Source of the DNA: Podospora bellae-mahoneyi
Lineage: Eukaryota > Ascomycota > Sordariomycetes > Sordariales > Podosporaceae
Assembly (NCBI RefSeq): GCF_035222275.1
Contig: NC_085881.1
Location: forward strand, 1,116,001 to 1,180,000
Direction of reading: 5' to 3'
DNA: 64,000 nucleotides
The position numbers and the translations under genes are program-made. This document shows, piece by piece, positions 1 to 10,320 of this stretch (positions are counted from its first letter, which is position 1; each line of letters starts with the position of its first letter). Under the pieces are notes generated by a model, which was not told the DNA's origin, made no database searches, and worked only from the letters and a program-made list of their open reading frames with translations.

Positions 1-645
1 ACCCAAAGGGCGTCGTTTGACGGAGCAAGACCGCCGAATGTGCCTCTTCTTCAGAGAGATCAAAGGCTTAGCATGAGCAGCAGCCATGCGCACCACCCTC
101 ACAACATGATGGCACGGATCTCGACGCCGTCGTCGCCCGTGCAGGCCCGTCCTCCGCCGCAGAGCCTGATAAGCCAGGCGCAGATCTTTGCGCAGATGCA
201 GAAGCACTCTGGGGCCAGCACGTCGGAGTGGCAGGCGCTGCTGACGAGCATCGAGGGGGATCATCTGAATGTGTATGATGCTATTTATGGGGGGCCGGGG
301 TTGAGCATGGCTACTGCTGGAGACGCGAGTCCTGTGAGTGTGAGTGCTACTTCCGTGCCAACCACGGGGGGGTGGTCGCCTGAGAGTTGGGATGTGACGG
401 GGTTTAATTTGGGGGATTTCGGTGGGGGACAAAACGGTGGTGGGCATGGGACGGCGCAGAGTGTATTGAGTTTGCCGAGCGAGGATAGTTTGAGTTGTAG
501 TGAGGCTGAGATGGGCGGGCCGCCGGGGGGGGGGATGAGGTTGGATGGGTTGGGGGATTTTGGGAGGGGGGGTTTGATGGGAGGGGGGGGTTGTTCGGTT
601 GCTGGGGAGGGGTATTTGGTTGATGGGTTGGAGTTTGGAATCTGA
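1..645 (+). CDS. C-terminal part of a fungal transcription factor (5' end outside window)
   Basis: The reading frame is open from the first base to a TGA at 643-645, so this is the last 214 codons of a longer protein whose start lies outside the window. The visible part has a polar stretch, then a short conserved-looking block (STSEWQALL, followed by NVYDAIYGGP), then a low-complexity Gly-rich tail. I recall similar terminal blocks in C-terminal activation regions of Zn2Cys6 regulators of the FacB/acu-15 (acetate utilisation) kind; this is recollection, since no DNA-binding domain is in view. Codon use shifts from C/G-ending codons to a G/T-rich Gly tract near the end. It could be another regulator class; coding status is more certain than identity. 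Confidence 0.55.
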   Translation, partial: TQRASFDGARPPNVPLLQRDQRLSMSSSHAHHPHNMMARISTPSSPVQARPPPQSLISQAQIFAQMQKHSGASTSEWQALLTSIEGDHLNVYDAIYGGPGLSMATAGDASPVSVSATSVPTTGGWSPESWDVTGFNLGDFGGGQNGGGHGTAQSVLSLPSEDSLSCSEAEMGGPPGGGMRLDGLGDFGRGGLMGGGGCSVAGEGYLVDGLEFGI

Positions 646-3622
646 TATATAGGTATCTTGACTTTTTGACGAGTTTCAAGGGCGTGGAGTATTGGAGTTG
701 GGTTTGGTATTTATTCTCGGTTGGCGGGCGAGGGACCTGGAATTGGGCTTGGATACCGACGGTACCGGCTGGAGTTTTCGATTGTCATTCATCATCGGGT
801 GGTATTTGGTTCTATGATGACAGGTTGCAAAGCTTGCATTTGTTGGATCTTTTTCGGTGGGGGGGTGGGGAGATGGTGGTGTTTATATTAACGCTCGCTT
901 TGGTTTTTTCTTTCCCTTTTTTTTTTTTTTTTTTTGGAGCGGATGGATATTATTGTCTTTTTTGAGGATTCTTGGGGTTTATATGGTTCAACATATGGTT
1001 ATTTTAGTTACAGACGGATTTCTGGACAGTTGGTATAGCGGGATTTTAGCTATCAATGAATGGAGTCAAAAGTATTCATACATATCCAGTTGTGATCGAT
1101 CATGGTAGAGGTTGAATTGAGTTTCCCCCTTGAGACATGCGTCGAGTGTTTTGAGACACCAAGAACACCAAGACATGGACAAGAATGGTCTGGTCTCCGA
1201 TAAGAAAACCGAATAGCCTCTTCCCTTTGGCGGTGCATTTCTTTGGCGGTGCATTTACGATAGCCGCCAGAGCCCAAGCCCTATGGGCATCGTTGCGCAC
1301 CTTGCCTAATCCATCTCACGCGACAGGGTGACAGGTCGCCATCAGACCACCGCTGATGAGCACATTTTTGATCGGAGAGAGATTTAGTCAGCTCGGGGCT
1401 AGTAACTTTAGCGGGGATCCATAAAAGATGCCAGCCGGGGGTTGTCGTTCGGGATGCTCGCTGTTTGGGAATTCTTGTTGGGATTCGGGGATCTGTTGTG
1501 GTGTGGAGAGGTCAGGGTTTGCGAGTCAGTTACCTGCAGGTTGGATCTGGGGATGGGAGGAAGACCCAGAAGGGCCGGGAAGGGAGGGGGGTGAGGGAGG
1601 TTCACATTCTTATTCGGAATACCGAAGGATGGATAAGCCTTGATGATTGATGGTCGTTTGCTAACCCTATGATGTGGCCGGGGGATCGTGACTGGTGGCA
1701 TGGAGCCTGGCTTTTAGGTGGTGGTTATGCTACGTGGTCTGTTTGATGAAATGAGGGGAGAGTTCGTGGTAGATTATTGTGTTGGTGTGTGTGGGGAGAG
1801 CGAGCTTGAACAGCTGATGACGATAGGAGTGACAAGGACAGGTGCTGCCATGGAAAACCCTACACGGGAAACAGCTGAATGCCGATGCTGGGAAGCACCC
1901 AAGATGAGTTTGCCTCCCCCTTTTTGGCCAATTTTATGGAATCTGGGGTTTGTGTGGGCACGTGGGGAAGGAGGAGGTTTCGAACGAGGTTGTTGGAGTC
2001 TGGACGGAGAAACAGGTACCGTGGGTTTGATACAGGCTTCTTCCAAGGGATGTTGGGAGGGATATGAAGTTGGGCGTTGTACAGTATGATCACTTTCTCG
2101 TGTTGACATGGAGTGAGTATAATCGTTACGTCTGTTGATTGTCCTCGTGACCAATCTATCAAGAAAGAAAAGAGAAATTCTAGGGGGGCGATTACCTTTT
2201 TTCTAGGGGGGCATTACCCCCGCATACCACAACGTATTTTTCTCATTACATCCATTTATTTCCAGTATGACCAATATCGAAGTGAATTTTTTGCCTTACA
2301 GATTACAGTATATACTTTATATTTTAAAATGTTGCGGTTAATATACTACCGTAGTGTTAATGCCCGATACCTACGCCCCAATACAAGCCTTCCACCTCAA
2401 GCCACCTACCCCCAGGCCTTCAATTGTCGGGCCTTCATTTGCAAGTCGTGAGCGTTGATGTGGTTGATGATGTGGTTGATTATGATGTGGGAGGCTCAGG
2501 GACCATATATAACCCTAACCCCATGGGGGGTAATGCCCCCTAGAAAAAGGGTAATGCCCCCCCTAGAATTTCTCAAAAAAAAAAACATCGGTTGCAATAT
2601 CGGAATGTGGGCGTTCTTCCGCGTCTCCTGCACTGTACCTACATGCGTATATACGCCGTACATCGACGGACATATGCTGCGATGCGTCGACACATAAGCG
2701 ACTCCAACAATACTCTGCCGCTTTCTTGGAGGTAATCATCTGTAGTTGGCTCGTTTAAGTTGCGGTTGTACCGCATGGCTGGCTCGTCCACAATGTATGC
2801 CCGTCATGCGACGCAAATCCGATAGCCGTCTGCGACGTTGGACGGTAGGGTGAGCACCTTATTATAGAGTGTCAAAGACTTCAGGCTGAATAGACTCGCC
2901 TCGCGAGCGGGTGTGACCTAAGTGTGTTTAAAGATATTTTGGAGATGGGGTGACCAGAGGTTGGAGGCGAGTGTCGGTAGCAATGATCAGTGTGTCAGTC
3001 AACCCGCAAACTGCCGAGATCTTCAGGGCATAGCTACCTAAGATCATCTTTGTAGCCTTCGGAGCATTCACCACAGTAGGATATGATACACATTACAGAA
3101 CTTGGAAAAAGGATACAAATCCCGCAAAAATCCGATCTGATCTGATCTTGTTGTGCCCCGCCCTCCGGAAACCGGAACGCGTACCTAGCGCCAGATGGAT
3201 GGAAGCGGCCGCAAAAACGGCGTGGAGGCGGCCATCGCACCGGGATTTAAGGTGGATACTAGGTCCGGCACCTCCGGCCGCTAACAGCGGTTGGGCACAG
3301 TTGCACCAGCGGCGGAAGCTCCGCCTTGGCAGCTAAGACAAGTTGCCGCCGCCGGCTCGGGATCCACCAAGAACCCGCCCCGAATGCGACCGTGTTTCCT
3401 GCTGGCTGGGTATATACGACTCCACTTGCTTGCGACGACGACGAGGCGTGGATTACATCACTCTGGATATACATCAAGACTTCACAGTTTCAGTATTGCT
3501 TTTGACGACGTGACGTTGAACTAGAGTTCAGCTGCCAACTGCAATTCACTCAACCGGTCTCATCTGATCAGCGTACACCACATCTCACCATCAACCAGCA
3601 CACTACAACCCCCTTGAGCAAC
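646..3622. other. Intergenic spacer with one MITE-like element
   Basis: The first few hundred bases look like 3' untranslated sequence, with a T run near 926-943. Several open frames between 1408 and 2160 exist on both strands, but none has recognisable domains or fungal splice structure. The only structured feature is the inverted-repeat element at 2172-2574. The last 300-400 bases must hold the promoter of the downstream phospholipase gene; I could not assign factor sites. Confidence 0.6.
2172..2574. mobile_element. MITE-like element with about 50-bp terminal inverted repeats
   Basis: The left end begins GAGAAATTCTAGGGGGG at 2172. The reverse complement of the right end (down from 2574) begins with the same bases, and the match continues for about 50 positions with only a few differences. 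Each terminal repeat itself holds two tandem units of the form CTAGGGGGCATTACC. The 300-bp interior is AT-rich, has no plausible transposase, and includes a telomere-like ACCCTAACCC near 2511-2520. The flanks are A-rich, so no target-site duplication can be fixed. The structure fits a non-autonomous DNA transposon of the MITE class, but copy number is unknown. Confidence 0.7.
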
Positions 3623-4716
3623 ATGACAGCAGAAGAGATCCTCAACGACAACACCAAACCCCCATCCCCCTTCTCCCTCGAGAAACCCCCAACCCACCAC
3701 CATTCCAACCACTACGCCGCGAAACCAACCCCCCAAATCATCGCCCACCGCGGCTACAAAGCCCTCTTCCCAGAAAACTCCATGCTTGCCATCCAAGAAG
3801 CCATAAAAGCAGGCGCCCACGCCATCGAGACAGACGTTCACGAATCAAAAGATGGAGTCGTAGTTCTATCCCACGTACGTCTCACCCCCCCCCCTCCTCT
3901 TCCACAACAAACACTAACCCCCCCCCCCTTTAGGACCCAACACTAAACCGCTGCTTCTCCCTCCCCCCCAAAATCTCCACCTGCACCTGGCCCTACCTCT
4001 CCACCCTCCGTACCACCACCCCCCCTCACGTCCCCTTGGCTCGCCTCTCCGATTTGTTAAACTACCTCTCAACACCCAATCTGTCCCACATTTGGGTATT
4101 GCTAGACATCAAAACAGACGACGACCCCAACCTCACACTTGTGCCCTCCATCGCAGCCACTATCGCCTCGAACCCACCGCCAGAAGGAGCCTCCTGGACG
4201 TGGCAGGAGAGGATTGTGCTTGGGGGGTGGAATGAGAATTACTTGAGGGCGTTGGGGGAGAAGCTCCCTGGTTTCAGGAGGGCGTATATTGGGTTCTCGC
4301 TGCTGTACGCAAAGAGGTTTTTGGATGATGAGAAATGGGCGGGGGTGCAGTTTAATCTGTTGCAGCAGGCGGTTGTGGGGCCGGTTGGGAGGGGATTTGT
4401 GCAGTGGGTGAGAAGGGCGAGGACGGAGAGGAGGTTGTGGGTCTGGACGGTGAATGATGAACGGTGGATGAGGTGGGCGTGGAGGAAGGGGGTGGATGGG
4501 GTTGTGACGGATGAGGTTGGGTTGTTGAAGAGGGTGCTGGATGGGGATGAGGACAGAGGGAGGGGGAAGGGGGTGACGGTGGGGATGTATATCAAGGCGG
4601 CGATGATACAGGCTTTGACGTTGGTTTTGGTGGTGGTTATATGGGGAAGGTTGAGGAAGGTGGGGAGGGTAATTGGGGGGGAGGTGAAGAGGGAGCAGGC
4701 GAAGGGGAAGAATTGA
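3623..4716 (+). CDS. PGC1: Phosphatidylglycerol phospholipase C (PGC1-like, GDPD family)
   Basis: Exons 3623-3874 and 3934-4716 (one 59-nt intron, donor GTACGT, branch CTAAC, acceptor TTTAG) give 344 residues. The GDPD signature is clear: HRG at residues 42-44, PEN shortly after, an ETDV strand, and a catalytic HD created exactly at the splice junction (SH from exon 1, DP from exon 2). A hydrophobic segment ([13 protein letters not shown]-like) close to the C terminus should anchor the protein in a membrane. In yeast, Pgc1 cleaves phosphatidylglycerol to diacylglycerol, limiting its level in mitochondria and lipid droplets. Family length and the tail anchor agree with that assignment; substrate specificity is inferred. 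The first ATG of the frame was used. Confidence 0.85.
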
Positions 4717-5400
4717 TTTGAAAGGTGGTTTGTCAAGAGTTTATGCTGGAAAGGGTGTCCATTCTGGGGGTGGGGCATATAACAAGGATATTTATCTGGG
4801 ACCGGCGGGCTGGTTTCTTTGCGGGGGCCATCACAGCCCTATGGACCCGTAAACAGGGCGTGATGGATACGTTTGTTTCGAGATGGGAGGGTCAGGGCGT
4901 TTTAGGAGGATAATTCAGTAGTCATAGCGTGCGGGTGAGCGGGATCGTGTGGGCGGTTATGGAGATTCGGGGTCGGGTGGGATTCCATTGATTAGTTATG
5001 ATACGGAGTTGTACACAGCGAGTGTTTCGAGTCCTCCAACGTTGTTTTGTGTTGGAGGCCATCCTGATAGATGTAATCTTTAATCTCATCTACTGAACCA
5101 TCAAGGTGTTTGAGCAGGAGCGAGTGACAGCATGCTGAAACTGAGCGGTAACTTAGACAGGCAGTGTTGGCAGCCTTGCTTCAAAGAAATAAGATGGAAT
5201 GGTTTCAACAATGGTGTACAACAAACGCAAAAGGCGGACACTTTCCATTGGAGTCTCAGATGTCCAAGGTACAAGTAGAAAAGCGCAGCCATTCCTGCTA
5301 CATTTTACCAGTGGACATCAAAAAGAAGCCATTCACGAACCCAGCCCCTATTTTGACCATCACTCGAACCTTGTAATATTCTCTAACTTAGTTTCCCAAC
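4717..5400. other. Spacer between PGC1-like gene and small Cys/His gene
   Basis: Holds the 3' end of the phospholipase transcript and the presumed promoter of the next gene. I see no repeat, RNA gene or convincing reading frame here. Confidence 0.5.
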
Positions 5401-5936
5401 ATGAAACTGTTCTCCTTTTCGAAGGGTCCCGGAACGCAAACATGCATTGCGAAGTCTACGACCTCTGACGGGAAGCTGTGCGGGTTGCCTGCGGTGGAAG
5501 GGGGAAGTCTTTGCCGCAACCACAAATGGTAAGTCGCCGCATTGCAATCCCCGATCGCTGCAGAAAGGCCTTGCTATTAACAACCTCCAGTGTCTTCAGG
5601 AGAACAGACAAGAATGTCGACGGTGGCCCTTGCGCTCGGGAGATCCCCTGGTACCGGTGTTATTGCAGAGCTCATCAGTACCAGGTGTACAAGAACATGC
5701 AAGTGAAGGATGAGCTGGATCGCGGTGCTCGAGCTCAGCAAGCAGACGAGGCCCCGGATCGTACAGCTAAGCAAACGAACGACGAGCGTAATCGCATATT
5801 CACCCCTGAAAAGCCACTTACATTGCATATTTTCTCCCTTAGAAAGCCACTTGACGGACGAGGAGCGAATGCGGGGATTTCGCTCGCAAATCTTGGGGGG
5901 CTGGAATCGCCCAGCTCAGGGTCAACAAACTCATGA
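5401..5936 (+). CDS. Small protein with two C-x2-H-ending Cys/His motifs (unrecognised)
   Basis: I infer exons 5401-5528 and 5591-5936 joined across a 62-nt intron with a strong GTAAGT donor and a TTAAC branch before CCAG, giving 157 residues. The junction keeps frame. The product shows Cys15, Cys27 and Cys38 with His41 (ending LCRNH), then Cys57, Cys66 and Cys68 with His71 (ending YCRAH), followed by a conserved-looking stretch HQYQVYKNMQ and a polar tail. The repeated C-x2-H endings suggest a duplicated zinc-binding fold. An alternative acceptor 9 nt downstream would replace five residues by two and keep frame. I do not recognise the family. There is no signal peptide, so a secreted effector is unlikely. 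Coding status rests on frame-preserving splicing and the motif duplication. Confidence 0.5.
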
Positions 5937-6995
5937 GGGGCTGAGAGAAGTTTGCTTCCGCTGTTTCTTGGACAAGGCCCTCAATATATCCATCACAGAG
6001 GCCCCGCACCTTATCCTTCCTTGATCACGACTGTGGTCAGCACTGTGAGAGAACTGGCAAGAATCAAGTGATATTTCCTCATGCGCAGAAAAAGAGGCAG
6101 TCAGTCAGAACCCGGTGGTCGAGAAGCCCGTTATGGGAGCCGGTATTGTATGGAGCACGACAACAGGTCGACATACAGTCTGTAGGGGCGAGTAAGACGC
6201 AGCAACAGGTTGACCTTATCTTGTACGTAGAATATAGCTGGACGCTGAGTTGGGTGGGATCGGAAATGAGAACAGTTGATAGAGCCAGCAGAAACCAGGT
6301 CTTGTTGAGGTATCCTCATAAAATGTATACTTGCAGCACGGGTGTTGGCACCTGATGAGAGCGATACGCAATGAATGGGCCATAACTGGAATATAGAGGA
6401 TAAATCGCTAGTTAATATCCAGAGATTGTACGCTGCCACTGAACAGAATCACACAGCTCAGATCATGACCGGCTATTGTAGTCCAGACAATTCCGCGCAC
6501 CTGATGGATGGCTCCAGTGCATGCTGCTGCTAGGTATGACAGGTATCAGTTATGGCTAGGCTCGATGCAAACAACTTCTATCACCATTTTCAACTCAACC
6601 ACGATCATGAGCTCAAGTCTCACCAACCACAATCACACATGTATGAATAGATCGTAACATCGCAGTTCGGACGAATTCCAGAACCCGGCTCGCCAGCTCC
6701 CGCTGCAGCGCCTTCCCGCACCGCCCCACTCCAAATCCTCCCTAAAAGAGCTTATCTCCGGGTGACGAGCCAAGGCGGCGGGCTGCTGACGTAGCTGGCC
6801 ACAGCGGTTCTTCATCTCAGGTGCCGACAGCCTTCATGAGACACCTCGGATTTTGGAACCCGCATCCGGCCGCGTCACTTCTGTTTTTATACAAAACAAC
6901 AACGATCTGTCATTTTGCTTTATTTGCTTGATATCGCTCTCTTGTCCTTTTTTTTTTGCAGATCGACCTTGAATTTCTGACAATAGCTCCAAGCC
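5937..6995. other. Spacer, nothing recognised apart from a possible 5' UTR intron end
   Basis: No convincing gene or repeat. A pyrimidine tract ending in TTTGCAG at about 6949-6961 just upstream of the next start codon looks like a 3' splice site, so the DUF676 gene may carry an intron in its 5' untranslated region. Confidence 0.4.
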
Positions 6996-8417
6996 ATGGA
7001 CGAGTACTCGGGCGGAACACCGGAAGCTGACCATCTCTGCGTCTTGGTCCATGGGGTATGTCATGTCAATGGCGCATTAGCCTCAAGTCAAATCAGCTGC
7101 TAATTTTTGTTGCGCAGCTATGGGGAAACCCAAACCACATGAAAAACGTCGCCAAAGCCCTTCGCGATCAATTTCCCCCAAATAAGCTGCGTATCCTCGT
7201 CGCAAAGCGCAACAGCGGCTCCTTTACCTACGATGGGATCGAACTCGGTGGCGAGCGCGTGTGTTTGGAGATCGAGGAGGAGCTGGCGTTGATCAGGAGC
7301 AAGGGTGGAAATATCAAGAAGATAAGCATCGCTGGCTACTCGTTAGGTGGACTTGTCGCAAGATATGCCATCGGGCTGCTTCATGCGCGGGGTGTTCTGG
7401 ATGACCTCGAGTGCAAGGTATGATGGCCAGCCACCTCGATTGATGCAACCGACCCAATGCTAACCTGATCCCTAGAATTTCACAGCTTTCGCGAGCCCTT
7501 TCCTGGGAGTACGAGCCCCTTTGCGAGGTTGGTCAGACAGGATATGGAACAGCCTGGGCGCACGAACACTCTGCATGTCTGGGAGGCAACTCTTTGGCAT
7601 TGACGAATTCCGTGACACGGGCAAGCCTCTTGTTGCTGTTCTCGCAGATCCAAAGTCGATCTTCATGGCCGGTCTGGCCCGATTTCAACGACGCACGCTC
7701 TACACCAACATTGTAAATGACAGAAGCGCCGTTCATTACACGACGGGGATCACGAAAACAGATCCATATGTGGACATGTTAAAAATCAAGACCAACCCTT
7801 TACCAGGCTACGACGGTGTCATTCTCGATCCAAAGAACCCAGTATCCCCCGCCGCACCCAGAGACCCAGAACCGCTGATGCAATCAGTCGAGAAGTGGGC
7901 AAAGCGAGTCCCAATCATCGCGACAATAGTCGTCTTCGTCCCCGTTGCGCTCCTAGCCTTCTTCACCAACGCCGTCATCCAAACAGTCCGCTCGTCTCAG
8001 CGTGTAAAACTCCACGAGAGTGGAATGGCTGGTATCAAAATAGAAGGCTACAGAGTCAACCTCTGGATCAAGGAAATGCGCGAAGCTGTCGAGGACACCT
8101 ACGAGAACATCAATAACTCGCAAAATCAACAATACTTGGGACTGTCGGAGGATGACGATGACAACAGCTCGGAAGATAGGCACCTGCTTTCGCTGGAGAG
8201 GAAACAGTCGCACCCGCATTTCCCTACGTTGGCGCTGGCACCGTATCAGTTTTCTGCTATTCAGGCGTTGGATAAGCTTGGGTGGAGAAAGTATCCGGTT
8301 TGGATACACAATGCGAGGCATAGTCATGCGGCGATCATTGTGAGGATGGATAAGAAGGGGTTTGAGGAGGGGTGGGTTGTTTTGAGGCATTGGGCGAGGG
8401 ATGAATTTTTGACTTGA
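6996..8417 (+). CDS. DUF676-family serine lipase/esterase (ROG1/LPL1-like)
   Basis: Exons 6996-7055, 7118-7417 and 7476-8417 encode 433 residues. Exon 1 ends in VLVHG and exon 2 continues LWGNP, a block typical of DUF676 alpha/beta hydrolases. The nucleophile elbow is GYSLGG (GxSxG) in exon 2, and NFTAFASPFLGVRAP opens exon 3. A hydrophobic segment (IIATIVVFVPVALLAFF) in the second half should associate the enzyme with a membrane or lipid droplet. The family includes yeast Rog1 and the lipid-droplet phospholipase Lpl1. The substrate cannot be told from sequence. Both introns have GTATG donors and C/TAG acceptors, and joining restores the motif order, so the model is firm. Confidence 0.85.
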
Positions 8418-10280
8418 GGAGAAAATACCCAGGTGGAATTTTGAATTGGTTTTTTTGTTTGGGCTATTTACTGGTATAGATAGCGGGAGTTTGAGAGGTA
8501 GTATTGTTTTAGCGATGTTTGGAGAAGAGTTGGATATATATTACTTAGAGATTCTTTTGTTGGGTATGTTTTTTATTGTGTCATACCCATCAGTAGAAAC
8601 CCGCTTCTATTTTCTTGCATGCAAGCCTCTCAGCAATGATCGGGGTGGGGGGGAAGGGGGGTTGGAAGGCTGTTTGCGCAGGAGGTTGTTGGGTTTGTTT
8701 ACATGAGAGTGTTGTAAGTTGGCACAGATATCACTAAACTAAGAATAAATAATGATTGAAGATGTAATACAGTTTTTCTTGTAGTGATGTTTGTCGAGGC
8801 TCAGATGGAGGCCTGAAAATACAGAAGTCGATGCGGTGAATCCTCGAGGAGTCGGGATGACATTAATAATACAACAAGACGAACATCGGTCAGTCTCGGT
8901 TAGAGCACCTTTATAAGCATCTTTCTTATCTTGCAATAAAACAAACCGCTTTAATAACCCACCACTAAAGGAACGAATCACGGCGTTATCCCTGAAAAGC
9001 TGTCTCAAGGAAGAAATCTGGCCCTTCCCCAATACCCCAAGCATGCATCCTCAGTCTCTAAGCACGCATCAGTCAGGGTCCAGAGCCAGACATACGAAAT
9101 AAGAGGCGGACCCATGTTCTTCTATTTGGTTATTGCCATAAGTTAATCTGAGAGACAGAACCAGACAAAGTAAGCTTCGGTGTGCCTAGGGGCGGGTGAG
9201 CGAGAGACAGAAAGAAGTTTTCATTGAAAATCCCCAACACCACTCCGCACTTCGCTAGGTAAGGTAACGCAGGGTGGATGTGTCTATGGGCAGGTTATCC
9301 TGTTTGCCGACCGGTTTATCATATCGAGCACATGCAACCGCAGGTGGTGGAAATGAAGCGCAAGTGGTGATGAAAGTTGGAGTTGCTCCACTTATCTTTA
9401 GTGTTTGATAAGGTCGACGTCTAGTTGGGATGAAGACGAGATCGGTCGGAGTTGGGGGATAAAGGTGAGAAAATATGGGGAAGGGAGATGATAAGTGAAT
9501 ATATGGGATGTTGCCCCCGAGCACGTCTCATGACTACCCTTACACCCTTGACGTTGATGGTGGCTTCCAAATTACTGACAAGACAAGGGAAGTACTTGGT
9601 TTGAGTTTTTTAAGGGTTATCTTAGTTCGAGAATATCAGTCTCCATAGCTAGAAATAATAGATTTGGAGGAATGAGAGATTAAAGTAAATACTTGTAAGG
9701 ATGAAAAGTGTTGAGAGGAGGGATTTTGATATAGGTGGTTACATACATTGCGACATCTTCTAGACAGGATCAACACGAAGTCCTCTATACCAAAAAGTGT
9801 CCCCAATTTGGATAATTAACGCAACAATGCAGGGTTACTGAAGAGGATTGGCCAACATTTTGTTCAATCTCTCCCAGAATCACTCGAGCAACTGGTCTTA
9901 TCTTACATAAGTATCAATAAAAAAATCACTAGCTTATGCAGCTTGTGCGACGCTGCCCTGACCAGCGCAAACCACCTGCCGCATAGCATTGCGTTGTTGT
10001 CGCATCGGAATTGTGAACTCAACCCCACTCCCCCACCCAGTAAGATTCCCGCTGTTGCAGATCGCCACGTGGGCTTGACGCTAGACCTCTCTGGCACTAG
10101 CGCCAGCAAACACTCCGAACCCAACAGCTTGGTGCAGATTTGCGCCACTTTTTCTGGGCCAATCAGAAAACAGCCAAAAAGCACAAGAGCTCCCTCAATT
10201 TAACAACCTCAACGCGTCTCCAATTCACCATTGTGGTTGCAACTTGTTCACGGCTTCGACTTGGCAACCCAACCACCACC

Positions 10281-10311
<31 letters not shown>

Positions 10312-10320
10312 GTTGTAAAA
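8418..10320. other. 1.9-kb spacer upstream of the endonuclease III gene
   Basis: No domain-bearing frame on either strand. It ends in a (CCA)n/(CAA)n-rich leader at about 10270-10312 immediately before the next start codon, probably 5' UTR. The rest shows nothing I can assign. Confidence 0.5.
10270..10312 (+). repeat. CCA/CAA trinucleotide repeat in the nth1 leader
   Basis: Runs of CCA then CAA lie 9-50 bases before the start codon. CAA-rich, unstructured leaders are common in fungal mRNAs and are likely transcribed here. Confidence 0.7.

Noticed and set aside
1408-2162. Overlapping 97-126-codon frames on both strands
   Set aside because: No domains, no conserved start, Pro-rich composition expected from antisense reading of G-rich DNA; also disrupted near the MITE-like element.
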